From the NCBI RefSeq assembly GCF_014645735.1, contig NZ_BMMH01000007.1, forward strand, positions 248,001 through 312,000: DNA of 64,000 nucleotides, given 5' to 3'. Positions 24,515-33,080 of the stretch are shown piece by piece. The notes beneath the pieces were generated by a model. The model was not told the DNA's origin and did no database searches. It saw only the letters and a program-made list of their open reading frames with translations. This DNA is from Nocardia jinanensis (GTDB taxonomy: Bacteria; Actinomycetota; Actinomycetes; Mycobacteriales; Mycobacteriaceae). Numbering within the stretch: position 1 is the stretch's first letter; the number at the start of each line of letters is the position of its first letter. The translations under genes were made by a program, and so were the position numbers.

Positions 24515-24640
24515 TTACCAGGGAACCGGCAGTGTGCGCCACGACGACCCGGGAATCCTCCAACCCAGGTCGCCGATGTACTGCGGCGGCGCGGCCGGCG
24601 GCAGATACTGCGGCGCGCGATCTGGACGGCAGCGTCCTCC
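24515..24640 (-). pseudogene. Possible gene remnant: open C-terminal stretch without a start codon
   Basis: Just after the 65-aa gene on the minus strand, one frame reads APQYLPPAAPPQYIGDLG then WRIPGSSWRTLPVPW and a TAA at 24515-24517. The Pro-Gln-Tyr spacing and Trp-rich end look protein-like. AGGAGG occurs at 24641-24636, but no ATG, GTG or TTG follows in this frame. It may be the tail of a lost gene, or use an unusual start. I recognise no family, so this is a weak call. Confidence 0.25.
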
Positions 24641-24648
24641 TCGCGATC

Positions 24649-24846
24649 TCAGTCCGGGAGCCGCCGCATCTCGAGCACGGTGAGCCCCAGATTGTCGATC
24701 CGGGCCAGGACCGCGCGGACTCCGGTGGGGTCGGTGAGCGGACCGGACAGCACCGTGGTGCCCTGACCACGGTCGCCGCTGAGTTCCGGGAAGGCGGCCA
24801 GTGCGCGTTCGGAGAGTTCGCCGTCGATGGTGAACTGGTATCGCAT
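24649..24846 (-). CDS. Small conserved protein (65 aa)
   Basis: A 65-residue protein: MRYQFTIDGELSERALAAFP, then GQGTTVLSGPLTDPTGVRAVLARIDNLGLTVLEMRR. The ACT-like alternation of strands and helix (VLSG...GVRAVLARIDNLGLTVLE) is typical of small actinobacterial proteins of unknown function. AGGAGACGGCG precedes the ATG, so translation is well supported. It lies downstream of the LAL regulator on the same strand, 112 bp away, and could be co-transcribed with it. Confidence 0.75.
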   Translation of the reverse strand: MRYQFTIDGELSERALAAFPELSGDRGQGTTVLSGPLTDPTGVRAVLARIDNLGLTVLEMRRLPD

Positions 24847-24958
24847 CGCCGTCTCCTGCCTCGTCCGGATCGTCCGACGGCGGGGCCGTCGCGGATCATT
24901 CGAGTCTGCGCCGGTAGCGCGGCGCGGCGCATCGTCCGCGCCGGGTGAGTGGCCCGCC

Positions 24959-27592
24959 TCAGAGCAGGCCGGTGCGGCGTGCCTCCTGCAGGGTCTCCAT
25001 CCGGGAGCTGGTGCCGAGTTTGGCGTAGATCCCGCGCATATGGGTCTTCACGGTATTGATGGAGACCCCGAGATCGTCGGCGATGTGCTGAGTGGTGCGG
25101 CCGGAGGGCAGCTGGCGCAGGATCGTCAGCTCGGTCGCGGTGAGCGCCGGATGGTCGATCCGCCTGCGGGAATGGTGCCCGGCGCGCACCGTATCGGCGA
25201 ACGCGCTGCGATGGCCGAAGCATCCCGCGTAGTAGTCGAGCAGTTCGATGGTGCCCGGAACGTCGAAGAACGGCCGGGTGATCCGGTGTGTGGCGGCGAT
25301 GCACAGACCGTTGTCGACTGCTTCGCGGGTCTTGGAGTCGTTACCCAGCTGGTGGTGGGCGCGGGCGTAGAGCAGCCAGCTGGTCAGCTGGGTGACCGGA
25401 TGCAGTCCGGGGGTCGGGGTCAGCAGCGGTTCGACCTGTAGAACCACCCCGTGGTGGTTACCGGCGACCGCGGTGAGCGCCGCGCCGGACAGCACCGTAT
25501 CGGGGGTGCGGCCCAGGACGATACGAGCGCGCTCGGCCAACTGCTGCGCGGTGACGGTTTCGCCCGCCCCCAGCAGCGCCCACACCGCGGCGCTGAGCAG
25601 GCCGCCGCTGAGCGCCGGTGGCGGATCGGCGTCGAGGAGCCGGCCGATACTGCGCCGCAGCCGGTCCGCGGCGGCGCCGCGGTCGGCCGAATGGTGACAA
25701 TCCAGCAGGCTGCCCACCACATGCGGGAGCCAGCCCGCCACCGGGCCCGGCGTTCCGTCACGGCGGATGTGCTCGGCGCACAGGATCCGGATGTGCCCCG
25801 GCTGCGGTTCGGTGCCCTGGAGATACGCTCCGTAGGCCTCCAACGCGGTGGCGTGCACGGTTTCCGGTAGGTCCAGCAGATCGTGATCGCGTGCGATGGC
25901 GCAGGCTCGTTCGGCGCGCTGGCGCATGGTCGTGATCGATCCGGCCAGCCCGGCGGTGACCGCGAGACGGGTCACCGCGATCAGCCGCAGCCGGGGATGG
26001 CACCGGGACCGGGTGCGGGTCAGTGCGATCCGTAATCGTTCCTCGCCGCGCGCGAGTTCACCGCGCAACGCCAGCGCCGTGCCGGTGGTCACCGCGAGAT
26101 AGCCGTCGAGGTCCGGACGGTCGGCGGGCGGCATCCGGTCCGGGAACACCCCGGTCTCCACGGCGTTGCCCGTGGCCACCGCCAGTTCCGCGTCCACAGC
26201 TGTGGTGAGCGCCTCGAGCCGGTGCGGACCCGCCAGCGAGAGCGGATCGTCGTCGGCGAGCAGCCGGGCACTGTCGCGGTAGGCCTGCGCCGAACCGCTG
26301 TCCCCGTGTAGCAGCGCGTCGGTGACCTGCAGTAACCGCAGATACGGGTCGGCCAGTACATCCGGCGCCGTCTCGGCCAGCGAATCGAACAGCGACTCTC
26401 CGTCGCCGGCGAACACCAGGGCCAGCGCGTGCTCGGCCAGGAAACCCGCCAGCGGCCGGTGGTCGGCGACGGTGAGCAGATGCGGTAGCGCGGCCCGCAA
26501 CTCTCCGGCCGACATCAGCTGCCGCGCGGCCCGCAGCCGCAGATCCGAGCACAGGTCCGCGCCGAGCCGGTTCGCTTCGGCGAGGAAGTACGCGCGCAGC
26601 ATCGGATGATAGGTGTGCCAGACCCTGCCGCCCCGCGTCTGCGAGGTCATCGGGAAGTTGATCCGGTCGAGTTCGTAGAGCCGATGCGCCGAACCGCCGC
26701 CGACCATGGCGTCGGCGAGTTCCTCGGTGAACTCCTCCGGGATACTCGTGCAGGTCAGGAACTGGCGCAACGCCGGTGGGAGGGTATCGATGAGTTCGCC
26801 CACCAGCAGATCGGTGAAGGCGTGCGGCGGCCGGGCGAGTGCGGTGAGGGCGTCGCGGTGGTCACCGTCGTGGGCGGCGAGGTAGATGGCGGCGATCCGG
26901 ATCAGCGCGGCCCAGCCCTCGGTGAGCGACATCAGGGTCCGCAGCGATTGCGGGTCGAGGTCGCAGCCGTGCTCCGCGCAGAGATCGGCGGCCTCCTCCG
27001 CCGATAACGCGAGGTCCGGGGCGGTCCATCGAGTGAGCCGGGAATTCAGTTCCAGCAGATGCCACCGGATCGGCGGATCGAACCGCGCGCACAACACGGT
27101 GGTCACCGTCGGCGGGGCGTATTGCAGGAAGTATTCGAGCCCGGCCAGGGCGAGCGGGTCGGTGATCAGATGGGCGTCGTCGAGGACGAGCACCGTAGGC
27201 GTGGAATCGTCGGCGAGCGCGGCGATCACCGCCTCGGCCTCCCCGACGCCGGCGGCCGGCTGCCCGGTGCCCGGCCCGGAACTGCCCAGACACGACCGCA
27301 GCTCCGGCCACAGTGAGGTCTGTTCGCGGATCGTGACCCAGGCGACCCGGGTGTCGTGATGTGTATGCGGCAACTGCTGTGCGGCCCACTCCGCGACGGC
27401 CACGGTTTTGCCGATCCCCACCGCGCCGCAGATCAGCAGGACACCACCGTGACCACCGTCGGCCACCGCATCCAGCATCGAATGCAATCGGGGCCGGGAC
27501 ACGGGCGCGAAGGGAAACACCGGGATGGATGATCGGGCCCGGGATCGCGGAACGGAGCGACCTGTCAGATCCAGTGTTGGCGAAGTGGTCAC
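24959..27592 (-). CDS. LuxR-family transcriptional regulator with ATPase domain (LAL/MalT type)
   Basis: 877 residues. An N-terminal STAND ATPase has P-loop GAVGIGKTV and Walker B-like TVLVLDDAHL. A long helical, TPR-like middle follows, then a C-terminal LuxR helix-turn-helix in the last 60 residues (LTATELTILRQLPSGRTTQH, then TVKTHMRGIYAKLGTSSR). Such proteins sense a small ligand in the middle domain and then activate transcription. The GTG at 27592 was chosen because GGAGG lies 4 nt upstream; the frame is open further but has no homology. The target is unknown; neighbours are a small 65-aa gene and, divergently, membrane proteins. Confidence 0.87.
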   Translation of the reverse strand: MTTSPTLDLTGRSVPRSRARSSIPVFPFAPVSRPRLHSMLDAVADGGHGGVLLICGAVGIGKTVAVAEWAAQQLPHTHHDTRVAWVTIREQTSLWPELRSCLGSSGPGTGQPAAGVGEAEAVIAALADDSTPTVLVLDDAHLITDPLALAGLEYFLQYAPPTVTTVLCARFDPPIRWHLLELNSRLTRWTAPDLALSAEEAADLCAEHGCDLDPQSLRTLMSLTEGWAALIRIAAIYLAAHDGDHRDALTALARPPHAFTDLLVGELIDTLPPALRQFLTCTSIPEEFTEELADAMVGGGSAHRLYELDRINFPMTSQTRGGRVWHTYHPMLRAYFLAEANRLGADLCSDLRLRAARQLMSAGELRAALPHLLTVADHRPLAGFLAEHALALVFAGDGESLFDSLAETAPDVLADPYLRLLQVTDALLHGDSGSAQAYRDSARLLADDDPLSLAGPHRLEALTTAVDAELAVATGNAVETGVFPDRMPPADRPDLDGYLAVTTGTALALRGELARGEERLRIALTRTRSRCHPRLRLIAVTRLAVTAGLAGSITTMRQRAERACAIARDHDLLDLPETVHATALEAYGAYLQGTEPQPGHIRILCAEHIRRDGTPGPVAGWLPHVVGSLLDCHHSADRGAAADRLRRSIGRLLDADPPPALSGGLLSAAVWALLGAGETVTAQQLAERARIVLGRTPDTVLSGAALTAVAGNHHGVVLQVEPLLTPTPGLHPVTQLTSWLLYARAHHQLGNDSKTREAVDNGLCIAATHRITRPFFDVPGTIELLDYYAGCFGHRSAFADTVRAGHHSRRRIDHPALTATELTILRQLPSGRTTQHIADDLGVSINTVKTHMRGIYAKLGTSSRMETLQEARRTGLL

Positions 27593-27813
27593 GGTGCCTC
27601 CGAAGACGTCGTCCGAAACAGCACTAGCACGCACTCGGCCGCAGCCTACCGGAGCCGCGAGGGCTCTCAGCGGGTCGTGAACCAACCTGTTACCAGGGCG
27701 TATCCGGGCGAAATCATCCGGATCGGGTGAACCGGTCACCCTCGGGCGCGCCATAGCGTGGGCTGGGTCGCCGGCACCGGGGACCCCTGTATCCGAGGCA
27801 AGCGAGGTGGGCC

Positions 27814-28188
27814 ATGTCCTTCTGGGAAGCGCTCTGGCTGGTTGTCGTCAGTTTCGCGTTCGTCGCGTATCTGCTGTTGCTCTTCTACATCATCGGTGAC
27901 CTGTTCCGGGACAAGCAGACCTCGGGCTGGATCAAGGCGATCTGGGTGGTGTTGCTGATCGTGCTGCCGCTGCTCGCCTCGCTGGTGTACCTGATCGTGC
28001 GCGGCCGGGGGATGACCGAGCGCACCGCTGTCGAGGCCGAACAGGCCGAAGCGGCGCAGAAGCAGTACATCCAGCACACGGCCGGTACCAATCCAGCGGC
28101 CCAGATCGCCGACGCGAAGCGGCTGCTCGCCGAGGGCACCATCACCGAAAGTGAATTCGAGCGGCTCAAGGCCAAGGCTTTGTCGTGA
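27814..28188 (+). CDS. Small membrane protein: PLDc_N-like helices plus SHOCT domain
   Basis: 124 residues. Two membrane helices (about 5-28 and 40-62) match the cardiolipin-synthase N-terminal type domain (SGWIKAIWVVLLIVLPLLA). A soluble SHOCT motif (QIADAKRLLAEGTITESEFE) follows at the C-terminus. GCGAGGTGG precedes the ATG. The stop overlaps the GTG of the transporter gene (TCGTGA), so the two are coupled. SHOCT domains are thought to be oligomerisation elements. Function unknown. Confidence 0.8.
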   Translation: MSFWEALWLVVVSFAFVAYLLLLFYIIGDLFRDKQTSGWIKAIWVVLLIVLPLLASLVYLIVRGRGMTERTAVEAEQAEAAQKQYIQHTAGTNPAAQIADAKRLLAEGTITESEFERLKAKALS

Positions 28189-29351
28189 CCGGACCGCCCT
28201 CCGGTGCGGGCGGCCCCGGGCCGGAGCACGCCGGGCCGGAGCACGCCGGGCCGGAACCAGAGCGGACCGAGGCGATGCACTGGGCGATCCCCCGCGGGTT
28301 GATCGTGCTGCTCGTGGCGGCGGCCACGGTTGTGGCCATCACCGGAGCGAAGGCGTTCTCCGGCGTCCTCGGTCCGGTGTTCCTGGCGCTGATGTTCGCG
28401 ATCGCCGCGCAGCCCATCCAGACCCGGATCCAGCGCCGCGGCCGTCCCGCCTGGGTGGGCATGATCGCGGCGCTGGCGGTGGTGTACCTGGTGCTGCTGG
28501 GCCTGGTGGCCGCGATGGCGCTGTCGGCCGCCCAGTTGGCGACCGCGCTGCCGGACTATTCCGATCAGTTCTCCTCGCTGTTCGATCAGGTCCGCTCCCT
28601 GCTCGAGCAACTGCACGTGGACCAGGATCGGATAGAGCAGGCGCTGAGCGGGTTCGATTTCGGCAATCTGGTCGAGGTGCTCGAGTCCGCGTTGCGCGAA
28701 CTCGCCGGTGTTTTCTCGAATCTGCTGTTCGTGCTGGCCCTGCTGCTGTTCATGGCATTCGACGGGATGACCATCGGACGCCGGATGAACGTGGTGGCGG
28801 GGATACGTCCCGATATCTCGCACGCGCTGAGCACCTTCGCCGCCGGCACCCGCAAATACCTGATCGTCTCGACGGTTTTCGGGCTCATCGTGGCAGTGCT
28901 CGACGGTGCGGCACTGTGGGTGATGGCGGTACCGTTCCCGATCCTGTGGGGTCTGCTGTCGTTCATCACCAACTACATCCCGAATATCGGATTCGTGATC
29001 GGGTTGATCCCGCCCGCGCTGCTGGCCCTCCTCGACGGCGGGTGGACGAAGATGGTGTGGGTGATCGTGCTGTACTGCGTGTTCAACGTGGTGGTGCAGT
29101 CGGTGATCCAGCCGAAGTTCGTGGGCGACGCGGTCGGGCTCAGTGTCACGGTCACCTTCCTGTCCCTGGTCTTCTGGTCCTGGGTGCTGGGGGCACTCGG
29201 GGCGCTGCTGGCCATCCCGCTCACCCTCCTCGCCAAGGCGCTGCTGTTCGATATCGACCCGTCGACTCGCTGGATGGATGTGCTCATCAGTGACCGGGCG
29301 CCCCCCACCGAACCGGACGACGAGGCCGATACCGCCGAGCCCGCCTCGTGA
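28185..29351 (+). CDS. AI-2E family permease
   Basis: 388 residues with about eight membrane helices in the AI-2E transporter/TqsA arrangement. Features are the early RGLIVLLVAAATVVAI helix and the family-specific region WGLLSFITNYIPNIGFVIGLIPPALLALL. The usual long coiled segment (QLATALPDYSDQFSSLFDQV) lies between helices 3 and 4. Members export or import diverse solutes; AI-2 transport is proven only for a few. It starts at the GTG overlapping the upstream stop. The N-terminal 30 residues contain an EHAGPEHAGPEPE repeat (28229-28258) that looks disordered. Confidence 0.85.
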   Translation: MTGPPSGAGGPGPEHAGPEHAGPEPERTEAMHWAIPRGLIVLLVAAATVVAITGAKAFSGVLGPVFLALMFAIAAQPIQTRIQRRGRPAWVGMIAALAVVYLVLLGLVAAMALSAAQLATALPDYSDQFSSLFDQVRSLLEQLHVDQDRIEQALSGFDFGNLVEVLESALRELAGVFSNLLFVLALLLFMAFDGMTIGRRMNVVAGIRPDISHALSTFAAGTRKYLIVSTVFGLIVAVLDGAALWVMAVPFPILWGLLSFITNYIPNIGFVIGLIPPALLALLDGGWTKMVWVIVLYCVFNVVVQSVIQPKFVGDAVGLSVTVTFLSLVFWSWVLGALGALLAIPLTLLAKALLFDIDPSTRWMDVLISDRAPPTEPDDEADTAEPAS

Positions 29352-29449
29352 CCCCGGCGCGGCTGTCCGGGTTCACCCGGAACGGGTGAGGCGTACCCCT
29401 TGTGCCACACGCGAGAGTCGACGCACACCTGCGCTCGGAAGGAGTGGAG

Positions 29450-29875
29450 ATGACAACCGCACGGGAACCGATGGCGGGTACGTCCGGCCACACCCCGCGT
29501 CGGCAGGGGGTCGCTGCCGGCACCTCCATCGCCGCCGCGATCCTGTTGCTGACCGTCGGCGTGCTGTCGGTACTGGAAGGTATCGCCGCGGTGGCCGAGG
29601 ACGAACTGTTCGTCGTCGGTGTCGACTACGTCTACGCATTCGATGTCACCACCTGGGGCTGGATCCATATCGTGCTCGGCGCGGTACTGATCATCAGTGC
29701 CTTCGGGCTGATGACGGGCACCTCGTGGGGACGCGGCCTGGCGATCGGTATCGCCGCGCTGTCCATCCTGGCGAATTTCCTGTGGCTGCCCTATTACCCG
29801 TGGTGGTCGATTCTGATCATCGCCCTCAATATCGTGGTGATCTGGGCGATCGCCACCTGGCGGCCGCAGAGCTGA
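29450..29875 (+). CDS. DUF7144-family membrane protein
   Basis: 141 residues with four membrane helices after a ~25-residue soluble start. Characteristic segments are VLSVLEGIAAVAEDELFVVG, YVYAFDVTTWGWIHIVLGAV and WLPYYPWWSILIIALNIVVIWAI. These match a small actinobacterial membrane family (DUF7144) of unknown function. GGAAGGAG lies 5 nt before the ATG at 29450, so the start is secure. A perfect hairpin follows 14 bp after the stop. It may be stress-induced, as family members often sit near stress genes; nothing here shows that. Confidence 0.8.
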   Translation: MTTAREPMAGTSGHTPRRQGVAAGTSIAAAILLLTVGVLSVLEGIAAVAEDELFVVGVDYVYAFDVTTWGWIHIVLGAVLIISAFGLMTGTSWGRGLAIGIAALSILANFLWLPYYPWWSILIIALNIVVIWAIATWRPQS

Positions 29876-29889
29876 GGCGGACGCTCGGA

Positions 29890-29920
29890 AGTACCCCGGT
29901 GACGCTGCCACCGGGGTACT
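29890..29920 (+). terminator. 12-bp perfect hairpin after the DUF7144 gene
   Basis: AGTACCCCGGTG (29890-29901) pairs with CACCGGGGTACT (29909-29920) around a 7-nt loop, right after the stop at 29875. Confidence 0.75.
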
Positions 29921-30061
29921 CGATCGTATGAGCCCGGTGCCGTCGCGCCGGGCCGCCGGACGAAGTCGCGTTCGCGGGCTCAGCACCTTCGCGGGCCGGA
30001 GGCCGTCGCGGCGGATATGTTTCACCCGGTGCGTATGACGAAGTCCGCTCGGCTCGCGGCT

Positions 30062-30067
30062 TAACCT
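30062..30067 (+). promoter_or_regulatory. -10 box TAACCT for a leaderless GAP-SulP operon transcript
   Basis: TAACCT is followed by 6 nt and then ATG 30074; no Shine-Dalgarno is present. Confidence 0.5.
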
Positions 30068-30073
30068 GGCGGA

Positions 30074-30733
30074 ATGGGCACAGTGATCGGTGATCTGCTT
30101 CCCTTGGCGGTCGGGGTCTCGATCTCACCGATCCCGCTCGTGGCGGCCATTCTGATGATCCTGTCGAAGAACGCATCCGCGGCGGCGGGTGGTTTCGCCA
30201 GCGGCTGGACCGCGGGCATCGTGCTCGCGACTGTAGTGTTCGCCGTGCTCGCCGGTGTGATCGGTCTGTCCGGGGACTCCGAACCGGGCGGCGCGGCGGC
30301 GTGGATGAAGATCGGGCTGGGTCTGCTTCTGCTGGCGGTCGCGGTCGCCCAGTGGGGGCATCGTGCCGATACCGCGGAACCCGGGTGGATGCGGGGGATC
30401 GATCGGATCACCGCGGGTAAGGCTGTACTACTGGGAGCGACTCTCGCGGCCGTGAACCCGAAGAATCTGCTGCTGTGCGCATCGGCGGGAGTGGCGGTGG
30501 GCGCGAGCGGGCTGGGGGTCGGCGCACAGACGGTGGCGGTGGTCGTCTTCACGGTGCTCGCCGCGGCCAGTGTGCTGGGCGTGGTCGTCGGTTACGCCGT
30601 CGCGGCCGATCGATTGCGCGGCACGCTCGATCGGGCCCGGGCCTGGCTGGAGGCCAACAATCACGTGGTGATGGCCATCGTGCTGTCGCTGATGGGTGCC
30701 GTGGTCCTCGGCAAGGGGATCGGTGGGCTGTGA
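30074..30733 (+). CDS. GAP-family (Sap/LysE-like) membrane protein
   Basis: 219 residues with six membrane helices. The conserved start MGTVIGDLLPLAVGVSISPIP and the later LAAVNPKNLLLCASAG are typical of the GAP (Sap, LysE-like) family. In mycobacteria the Sap protein is linked to surface glycopeptidolipid export; elsewhere the role is unclear. Start supported by TAACCT 6 nt before the ATG. The stop overlaps the GTG of the SulP gene (GTGA), so the two are one operon. Whether GAP and SulP work together is not known. Confidence 0.82.
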   Translation: MGTVIGDLLPLAVGVSISPIPLVAAILMILSKNASAAAGGFASGWTAGIVLATVVFAVLAGVIGLSGDSEPGGAAAWMKIGLGLLLLAVAVAQWGHRADTAEPGWMRGIDRITAGKAVLLGATLAAVNPKNLLLCASAGVAVGASGLGVGAQTVAVVVFTVLAAASVLGVVVGYAVAADRLRGTLDRARAWLEANNHVVMAIVLSLMGAVVLGKGIGGL

Positions 30734-32496
30734 CCGGCCGGGGCGCGGTGATACCGGAAACCGGGTGGCCCGGTACGACCCGGGCACTGCTGGGCGCGTT
30801 GTTCCCGTTTCTCCACGGCTATCGGCGGAAATGGGTCCGGCCGGATGTGATCGCCGGTATCACCGTCTGGGCGGTTCTGGTGCCGGAGGCGCTGGCCTAC
30901 GCGACCATTGCCGGTGTGCCGCCCGTGGTCGGACTCTATGCCGCGGTGCCCGCACTGGTCTTGTACGCCCTGGCAGGAAGTTCCCGTCAGCTGGTCGTCG
31001 GACCCATGTCGGCGACGGCGGCGCTGTCCGCCGCGTTGATCACCCCGCTGGCCGGTGCGGACGGCGGCCGGTACCTCGCGCTCACCACCGCGCTGGCCGT
31101 CGCCACCGGGGTGGCAGGTCTGCTGGCCGGGCTGCTGCGGCTCGGGTTCGTCGCGTCGTTCATCTCCGAGCCGGTGCTGAAGGGGTTCATCGTCGGGCTG
31201 GCCCTGGTCATCATCATCGGTCAGGTCCCGAAGCTGCTCGGTATCGGCAAACACGAAGGCGACTTCTTCGAGCAGACCTGGGGTGTACTGACCCACCTGG
31301 GCGAGACCGAATGGCGCCCAGTGCTGATCGGGATGCTGAGCCTGCTGCTGGTGCTCGGTGTGAAGCGCCGGCTGCCGCTGGTCCCCGGTTCGCTGCTCGC
31401 GGTGCTGGCCGGAATCCTGGTGGTGGCCCTGTTCGATCTCGACGACAAAGGCGTCGCGATCGTGGGTCCTGTCGAATCCGGTCTGCCGGTGCCCGGTCTG
31501 CCCGCGGGTGTGGCGCTGCGCGACTACCTCGACCTGCTCGGGCCTGCCGTCGGTGTACTGCTGATCGGCTTCGCCGAAGGGCTGGGTGCCGCCAAGACCT
31601 ACGCCGCGAAGGCCGGTTACACGGTGGACCCCAACCGGGAGCTGTTCGGGCTGGGCGCCGCCAACCTGGGGTCGGGTTTCGCTTCTGGCATGGTGGTCAA
31701 CGGCAGCCTGTCGAAAACCGCGGTGAACGGTTCGGCCGGGGCGAAGAGTCAGGTGAGCGGGTTGGTGGTGGCTGTTCTCACGGTGCTCACGTTGCTGTTC
31801 CTCACCGGTCTGTTCGAACAACTGCCCGAGGCGACCCTGGCCGCCGTGGTGATCGCGGCGGTGGTCGAACTGGTCGATATCGCGGCGCTGCGCCGGCTGT
31901 ACCGGGTGTGGACCGAATGGCTGGGCGGAATCTACGGGACCGCCGCGCGAGCCGATTTCATCGCGGCGGTGGCCGCGCTGCTGGGCGTACTGTTCTTCGG
32001 CACCCTGCCCGGTCTGCTCGTCGGCATCGGTATCGCCATGGTCCTGCTGGTCTACCGGACCTCACAGCCGCATATCGCGGCACTCGCCCCGCGGGGTCCG
32101 CTGTGGCTGGATGTGGCGCGGCATCCCGATCTCACCCCGCGCCCGGACCTGCTGGTGGTGCGAGTGGAATCGGGACTGTACTTCGTCAACGCCGATACCG
32201 TCCGCCGCCGGATCCAGCAGCTGTGCACCGAACACACCCGGCTGGTCGTGCTGGATGCCGAAACCTCACCCGTTATCGATGTGACCGCCGCGACCATGCT
32301 GGTCGATCTGCGCGATACCCTCGCACGGCGCGGCGTGGGCTTCCGGATCGCGCGTTCCATCGGGCAGTTCGGCGACGAACTCGAGGCAGCGCAACCCGGC
32401 ACCCAGCGTATCCCGGTGTATCCCACCGTCGCGGCGGCAGCGGGGGAGGGGTCGGAACACCCGGGGCGCGATCACCCATCAGAGGACGAGCGGTGA
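30730..32496 (+). CDS. SulP-family anion transporter with STAS domain
   Basis: 588 residues. A long membrane region has the SulP signatures VLVPEALAYATIAGVPPVVGLY, VGPMSATAALSAALI and NLGSGFASGMVVNGSLSKTAVN. It is followed by a cytoplasmic STAS domain (about 455-570; LDAETSPVIDVTAATMLVDL). Members carry sulfate, bicarbonate or dicarboxylates; the substrate cannot be told from sequence. No carbonic anhydrase is fused or adjacent. It starts at the GTG that overlaps the GAP stop. Confidence 0.9.
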   Translation: MTGRGAVIPETGWPGTTRALLGALFPFLHGYRRKWVRPDVIAGITVWAVLVPEALAYATIAGVPPVVGLYAAVPALVLYALAGSSRQLVVGPMSATAALSAALITPLAGADGGRYLALTTALAVATGVAGLLAGLLRLGFVASFISEPVLKGFIVGLALVIIIGQVPKLLGIGKHEGDFFEQTWGVLTHLGETEWRPVLIGMLSLLLVLGVKRRLPLVPGSLLAVLAGILVVALFDLDDKGVAIVGPVESGLPVPGLPAGVALRDYLDLLGPAVGVLLIGFAEGLGAAKTYAAKAGYTVDPNRELFGLGAANLGSGFASGMVVNGSLSKTAVNGSAGAKSQVSGLVVAVLTVLTLLFLTGLFEQLPEATLAAVVIAAVVELVDIAALRRLYRVWTEWLGGIYGTAARADFIAAVAALLGVLFFGTLPGLLVGIGIAMVLLVYRTSQPHIAALAPRGPLWLDVARHPDLTPRPDLLVVRVESGLYFVNADTVRRRIQQLCTEHTRLVVLDAETSPVIDVTAATMLVDLRDTLARRGVGFRIARSIGQFGDELEAAQPGTQRIPVYPTVAAAAGEGSEHPGRDHPSEDER

Positions 32497-32550
32497 CCGG
32501 GCGGATCGCCCGGCTCTACGCCGACCGGAACACGCGGTCCGCCGCGACGG

Positions 32551-32781
32551 TCAGTGCCGGCTGCGCCGCCGGATGAGCAAACCGGCCACCAGACCGATCA
32601 GGAACATGATCAGCAGGATCAGCCACATCGGCGAACTCACCGTGACCGGGAGGAACCGGATCTCCACATGGTCGCGGTTCTCGACGATGAAGATCACGGC
32701 GACGACGGTCAGGGCGAGGGCCAGCCACTGGTTCACGGTGACGCGGGACAGCAGTGACGGCTTGGGTGCTCGTTCGGTCAT
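32551..32781 (-). CDS. LapA-domain small membrane protein
   Basis: 76 residues with two membrane helices (about 18-34 and 48-68) around a short loop, ENRDHVEIRFLPVTV, the conserved LapA/DUF1049 segment. It ends with Arg-rich RRRSRH. GGAGGACCGCG precedes the ATG. In proteobacteria LapA acts with LapB in LPS control; actinobacterial homologues have no assigned role. It stands alone, convergent with the SulP gene. Confidence 0.8.
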   Translation of the reverse strand: MTERAPKPSLLSRVTVNQWLALALTVVAVIFIVENRDHVEIRFLPVTVSSPMWLILLIMFLIGLVAGLLIRRRSRH

Positions 32782-32956
32782 CGCGGTCCTCCGGGAGGTC
32801 GCAGTGGTCGGAATACTGTGCAGTCTCCTGCGCGGTCACGTTCCCGACATCACCCGCTGGGGATGAGCCGCGCGATCGCGGGTCGGAGATCGGCGGGCAG
32901 TGCGGCAGGCAGGGGGTTCACCCGCCGCAGGTGATACAGCGTGGGGCGCCCGTGCC

Positions 32957-32962
32957 TAGCGT
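32957..32962 (+). promoter_or_regulatory. Candidate -10 box for the alkylsulfatase gene
   Basis: TAGCGT lies about 118 nt before the ATG at 33081 in the 299-bp gap after lapA. No clear -35. Weak call from motif and position. Confidence 0.25.
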
Positions 32963-33080
32963 GGACCACGCCGGTGTGCCGACACGGCAGCCGGTGCAGC
33001 GCGTAACCGGCCGACCGGCGGTGGTGAACAATCGCCCCCACCGGAAACCGAGAGCCGGGCCGACAGATCGCGAGGTAACG

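Noticed and set aside
28229..28258. GGGCCGGAGCACGCC direct repeat at the start of the AI-2E permease gene
   Set aside because: A short in-frame tandem repeat (EHAGP units) in a disordered N-terminus; ordinary slippage, no sign of a mobile element.
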